This document shows, piece by piece, positions 32,641 to 35,787 of a stretch of 35,787 nt of DNA. How positions within the stretch are numbered: the stretch's first letter is position 1; every line of letters starts with the position of its first letter. A model generated the notes under the pieces. That model was not told where the DNA came from. It searched no databases and saw nothing but the letters and a program-made list of their open reading frames with translations. A program made the position numbers and the translations under genes. Origin of the DNA: Propionibacteriaceae bacterium (GTDB lineage Bacteria; Actinomycetota; Actinomycetes; Propionibacteriales; Propionibacteriaceae); contig JADGPA010000112.1 of the NCBI GenBank assembly GCA_017882685.1, forward strand, positions 1-35,787. The letters run 5' to 3'.

Positions 32641-33470
32641 GCGGAGCTCTCGAAGTGCGCGGGTTGAACAAGGACTTCCGGTTGCGTAACGGAATGGCCT
32701 CCACCGTCCTTCATGCCGTCGCCGACGTGTCGTTCACGGTGGAGCCGCACCGCACCGTCGCACTGGTCGGCGAGAGCGGGTCGGGCAAGTCGACGATCGC
32801 GCGCATCATCGCAAAGCTCGAGACGCCGACCTCCGGCCAGGTGCTGCTGGACGGCCGTCCGACCCCGACGCGCGCCACCGCCGACTACCGGCGCCAGGTG
32901 CAGATGGTGTTCCAGGACCCGTTCGCATCGCTGAACCCGTTCCACTCGATCAGCCATCACATCGAGCGCCCGCTGCGCATCCATCACCCCGAACTGTCCA
33001 CGCAAGCCGTCCGCGAGCGGGTCGTCGAGCTCCTCGAGCGGGTGCAGCTAACCCCGGGCTCTGCCTACCTGGAGCGGCGTCCGCACGAACTGTCCGGCGG
33101 CCAGCGGCAGCGGGTTGCGATCGCGCGGGCACTCGCCCCCGGCGCCCGGTTCGTCGTCGCCGACGAGCCGGTTTCGATGCTGGACGTGTCGATCCGGGTG
33201 GACGTGCTGAACCTGCTCGCCGACCTGCAGCGGGCCGAGGGACTCGGCGTGCTCTACATCACCCACGACCTGGCCACGGCACGCCATTTCTCCGACGAGA
33301 TCCTCGTGATGTACCGCGGCAGCATCGTCGAACGCGGACGGGCAGACGAAGTGATCCTCAACCCGCAGCACGAGTACACGAAGAAGTTGCGCGAAGCCGC
33401 GGCCGACCCCGACCGGCTCGGTGAGCTGCGCGACGAGGTGCGCCGCGAGATGGCCGGAGGGGCAGCATGA
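32637..33470 (+). CDS. ABC transporter ATP-binding protein (DppF/OppF-like)
   Basis: Second ATPase, 277 residues. Walker A is GESGSGKST, then FQDPFASLNPFHSI (the OppF Q-loop region), signature LSGGQRQRVAIARAL, Walker B FVVADEPVSMLDVS and H-loop YITHDLA. Together with the preceding ATPase it should form the heterodimeric motor of the importer. Overlaps both neighbours by four bases (ATGA). Confidence 0.94.
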   Translation: MSGALEVRGLNKDFRLRNGMASTVLHAVADVSFTVEPHRTVALVGESGSGKSTIARIIAKLETPTSGQVLLDGRPTPTRATADYRRQVQMVFQDPFASLNPFHSISHHIERPLRIHHPELSTQAVRERVVELLERVQLTPGSAYLERRPHELSGGQRQRVAIARALAPGARFVVADEPVSMLDVSIRVDVLNLLADLQRAEGLGVLYITHDLATARHFSDEILVMYRGSIVERGRADEVILNPQHEYTKKLREAAADPDRLGELRDEVRREMAGGAA

Positions 33471-34603
33471 CGACGACGGGGACCCCGACCTGGCTGGCCA
33501 CCCAGAACGACCGGACGGCGTTCCGGCTCTTGCTCACGCACGGGCCACTGAGCCGCTCCCAGCTCGGTGAGCTGTCGGGAATGTCCAAGCCCACGGCCGG
33601 CCAGATGATCGCGCGCCTCGAGCGGGCTGGGCTGATCAGCCCAGCAGGCGAGGTGACTGGCGCCCGCGGGCCCAACGCAACGTCGTACGGGGTGCGCACC
33701 GACAGCCTCACCGGTGTGGCGATCAGCATGCTGGAGGACGCGATCGAAGCCGTCCTCGTCGACCCGACCGACGCCGTGCACCCGGTGGCCGTGCTACCCA
33801 CCGGCACCGACCGCACACCCGTCAGCGATGTGACGGAGGCTGTCGTTGCCGCGTGTGCCGCCGCCGGCGTCCGCCGCGACTCGGTGAGCCTGCTGGTGAT
33901 CGGGGTGCAGGCGGCATTCGACGCCGAGTCCGACCGGCTCTCGTTCACCGACACCCTGCCCGGCTGGCCCGACCGGGGCGCCCGCGCCCTGATCGAGCAG
34001 GCGACCGGGCTGACCGTGATCATCGAGAACGACGTGAACCTGGCCACGCTCGCTGAGGGCGCGGCCACGGGGTTGGTCGACTTCGCCTACCTCTGGCTGG
34101 GCGAAGGCCTCGGTGCCGGACTGGACACGGGCGGCCACCTGCAGCGCGGCGCGTCCGGGTCGGCCGGTGAGATCGGCTACCTGGAGGTGCCCCGCTCCGC
34201 GTTGGCGATCGACCCCGATGCGTTCGACTTCACCGACCTGGTGGGATGGCCGGGCATGACCGCGCTGCTGGGCTGCGGGACGTTCGCCGAAGCCCTTGCG
34301 GCCCTGCCGGGCAACGACGAGGCCCTGGAGTCGCTCGCCGAGCGCATTGCGCTGTTGGTCGAGGCCCTTGCAGCCGTGGTCGATCCGGCGCGGGTCGTGC
34401 TCGGCGGCCCGACGGCGTTGGTCGGGGGCGAGCGGCTCGCCGAGCTGGTGCAGGCGAGGGTGGCGACCCGGCGCGACCTGCCGGTGCTGGCAGGCAGGGC
34501 CGGATCCCACCCCGTGCTGCTCGGTGCCCGGCGGCTGCTGGTGGAGAGCATCCGCGAACGACTCGAGGACGCCATCGTCGCGCCCGCAGGCAAGGAGGAC
34601 TGA
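33467..34603 (+). CDS. ROK-family transcriptional repressor
   Basis: Sugar-responsive regulator of 378 residues. Residues about 10-75 are a winged helix (FRLLLTHGPLSRSQLGELSG, then KPTAGQMIARLERAGLI), followed by a ROK kinase-like domain with IENDVNLATLAEG and WLGEGLGAGLDTGG. The usual zinc site is absent: the motif GEIGH reads GEIGY and the CxCGxxGC cluster is missing. Similar divergence occurs in other actinobacterial ROK repressors. As the penultimate visible gene of the transporter operon it probably senses the imported sugar and represses at 28061-28104; this is inferred from position. ATGA overlap with the ATPase. Confidence 0.92.
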   Translation: MTTTGTPTWLATQNDRTAFRLLLTHGPLSRSQLGELSGMSKPTAGQMIARLERAGLISPAGEVTGARGPNATSYGVRTDSLTGVAISMLEDAIEAVLVDPTDAVHPVAVLPTGTDRTPVSDVTEAVVAACAAAGVRRDSVSLLVIGVQAAFDAESDRLSFTDTLPGWPDRGARALIEQATGLTVIIENDVNLATLAEGAATGLVDFAYLWLGEGLGAGLDTGGHLQRGASGSAGEIGYLEVPRSALAIDPDAFDFTDLVGWPGMTALLGCGTFAEALAALPGNDEALESLAERIALLVEALAAVVDPARVVLGGPTALVGGERLAELVQARVATRRDLPVLAGRAGSHPVLLGARRLLVESIRERLEDAIVAPAGKED

Positions 34604-35787
34604 TGAAGCTCACCATCGTCGGGGGTGGGTCGACCTACACCCCCGAGCTGGTCGACGGGTTCACCCGCACCGACCTGCCGCTGGACGAGTTGCACCTGGT
34701 CGACCCCGATCCGGCACGACTGGCCCCGGTGGCCGGCATGGCCCGGCGGATGCTGGCCCGCGCCGGGCATCCCGCAACCGTCGTCGCCACCACCGACCTG
34801 ATCGCCGGCGTCGCCGACGCCGACGCTGTGCTGCTGCAGCTGCGCGTCGGCGGGCAGGACACCCGGCGTGCCGACGAGACCTGGCCGCACGAGGTGGGGT
34901 GCATCGGCCAGGAGACGACGGGGCCGGGCGGGTTCGCAAAGGCCTTGCGGACGGTGCCGGTGGTGCTGCAGATCGCAGAGGCCGTGCGGGCTCATGCCTT
35001 GCCGGATGCCTGGATCGTCGACTTCACCAACCCGGTCGGCATCGTGACGCGCGCCCTGCTGCAAGCCGGGCACCGGGCCGTCGGCCTGTGCAACGTCGCG
35101 ATCGGCTTCCAGCGCCGCTTCGCCGGCATGCTCGGCGTCTCGCCGGACGACGTCGCCCTCGGACACGTCGGCCTCAACCACCTCACCTGGGAGCGCAGCG
35201 TGAGCGTTGGCGGGCAGGACCTGCTGCCGGGGATGCTCGGCAGGCGGCTCGACGAACTGGCCGACGAGGTCGAATCGGCCCCGGCCGTGCTGGCCCAGCT
35301 GGGGATGATCCCGTCCTACTACCTGCGCTACTACTACGCCCACGACGAGGTGCTCGCAGAGCAGCTCCGCGAACCAACCAGGGCGGAGGCCGTGAAGGCG
35401 ATCGAGGACGAGTTGCTCGCCCTCTACGCCGACCCGTCGGTCGACACCAAGCCCGAGGCTCTCGAACGCCGTGGCGGGGCGTTCTACTCCGAGGCTGCCG
35501 TCGAACTGCTCGCCGCCATGCGGGGCGCCGACGGCCCGCCGCGGGTCGTCAACCTGCGCAACGACGGGACGCTGCCCTTCCTCCCCGACGACCACGTGAT
35601 CGAGGTGCCGGCCCGATTCACAGGGGAGGAGTTCGTCGCCGAGCCGGTCGAGCCGCTGCCCGACGACATCCGCGGCCTGATTGCTGCCGTCGCCGGGTAC
35701 GAACGGTTGGCCCTCGACGCTGCCGTCCACGGCGGCAGGGATCGGGTGCTGCGGGCCATGCGCGCACACCCGCTGGTTCTGCAGCAC
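34603..35787 (+). CDS. Glycoside hydrolase family 4, 6-phospho-beta-glucosidase-like (3' end outside window)
   Basis: NAD+- and Mn2+-dependent glycosidase of family 4. I read it directly from ATG 34603, which shares its A with the ROK stop (TGATG) and has AAGGAGG nearby. The N-terminus MKLTIVGGGSTYTPELVDG is the diagnostic dinucleotide fold; metal ligands are Cys163 in GLCN and His193 in GLNHLTW, and DFTNPVGIVTRA follows the family. At least 395 residues are present, against roughly 415-450 in the family, so only the tail is missing. It resembles CelF/BglT-type 6-phospho-beta-glucosidases, which need a phosphorylated substrate, while the linked ABC importer would deliver an unphosphorylated one; a kinase should exist, possibly just beyond the window or the BadF gene at 20036. 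Confidence 0.92.
   Translation, partial: MKLTIVGGGSTYTPELVDGFTRTDLPLDELHLVDPDPARLAPVAGMARRMLARAGHPATVVATTDLIAGVADADAVLLQLRVGGQDTRRADETWPHEVGCIGQETTGPGGFAKALRTVPVVLQIAEAVRAHALPDAWIVDFTNPVGIVTRALLQAGHRAVGLCNVAIGFQRRFAGMLGVSPDDVALGHVGLNHLTWERSVSVGGQDLLPGMLGRRLDELADEVESAPAVLAQLGMIPSYYLRYYYAHDEVLAEQLREPTRAEAVKAIEDELLALYADPSVDTKPEALERRGGAFYSEAAVELLAAMRGADGPPRVVNLRNDGTLPFLPDDHVIEVPARFTGEEFVAEPVEPLPDDIRGLIAAVAGYERLALDAAVHGGRDRVLRAMRAHPLVLQH

Noticed and set aside
34177-35787. Minus-strand frame across the end of the window
   Set aside because: Opposite the GH4 gene, whose cofactor and metal motifs are intact on the plus strand.
1-35787. tRNA, rRNA, prophage, transposase or integrase genes
   Set aside because: None recognised on either strand; the window looks like stable chromosome apart from the features listed.

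Overview
This is a GC-rich chromosomal segment from an actinobacterium. Evidence for that is the frequent GTG/TTG starts, TANNNT -10 boxes sitting 6-7 nt before start codons, a purM-DUF3073 neighbourhood, a mycobacterial-type GabD2 aldehyde dehydrogenase and a PadR-DUF1048-DrrAB operon. A member of the Propionibacteriales or a relative is my guess, but no rRNA or unique marker fixes the taxon. I saw no tRNA, rRNA, CRISPR, phage or insertion-sequence genes. No stretch over 300 bases lacks a gene.

Layout. 1-9.6 kb is a mixed housekeeping/accessory stretch: an ABC-F ATPase, a membrane protein, an alpha/beta hydrolase divergent from a WYL-domain regulator with an inverted repeat between them, a YbjJ-like MFS transporter, a membrane-anchored hydrolase, an LLM flavin oxidoreductase, and an NhaA antiporter fused to a DsbA-like thioredoxin domain. 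A 57-residue cysteine-rich protein overlaps the end of nhaA on the other strand.

9.9-16 kb and 20.9-28 kb, all on the minus strand, carry eight purine genes: purM, purF, purL, purQ, purS, purC, purB and purD. Together with genes elsewhere (purN/T, purK, purE, purH) they make IMP; purB also acts in the AMP branch. A DUF3073 gene and a DUF4870 membrane protein with a QTYG repeat lie among them. The purine set is interrupted by a plus-strand block, gabD2 - SDR - pabB/pabC fusion - BadF kinase (16-20.9 kb), and by a minus-strand PadR - DUF1048 - ABC ATPase - ABC permease operon (22.8-25.1 kb). In the plus-strand block the SDR and the pabBC fusion each carry a one-base frameshift in a short G run.

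28-35.8 kb is a plus-strand carbohydrate operon: a lipoprotein of the peptide/oligosaccharide-binding family 5, two permeases, two ATPases, a ROK repressor and a glycoside hydrolase family 4 enzyme cut by the window edge. Most of the genes overlap by 1-8 bases. The operon is preceded by an AT-rich promoter/operator region and by a 60-nt imperfect hairpin of unknown role.

The most systematic signal is regulatory. At least nine genes, including purF, purL, purS, purC and purD, appear to be transcribed as leaderless mRNAs, several directly behind a hairpin that probably terminates the preceding gene.
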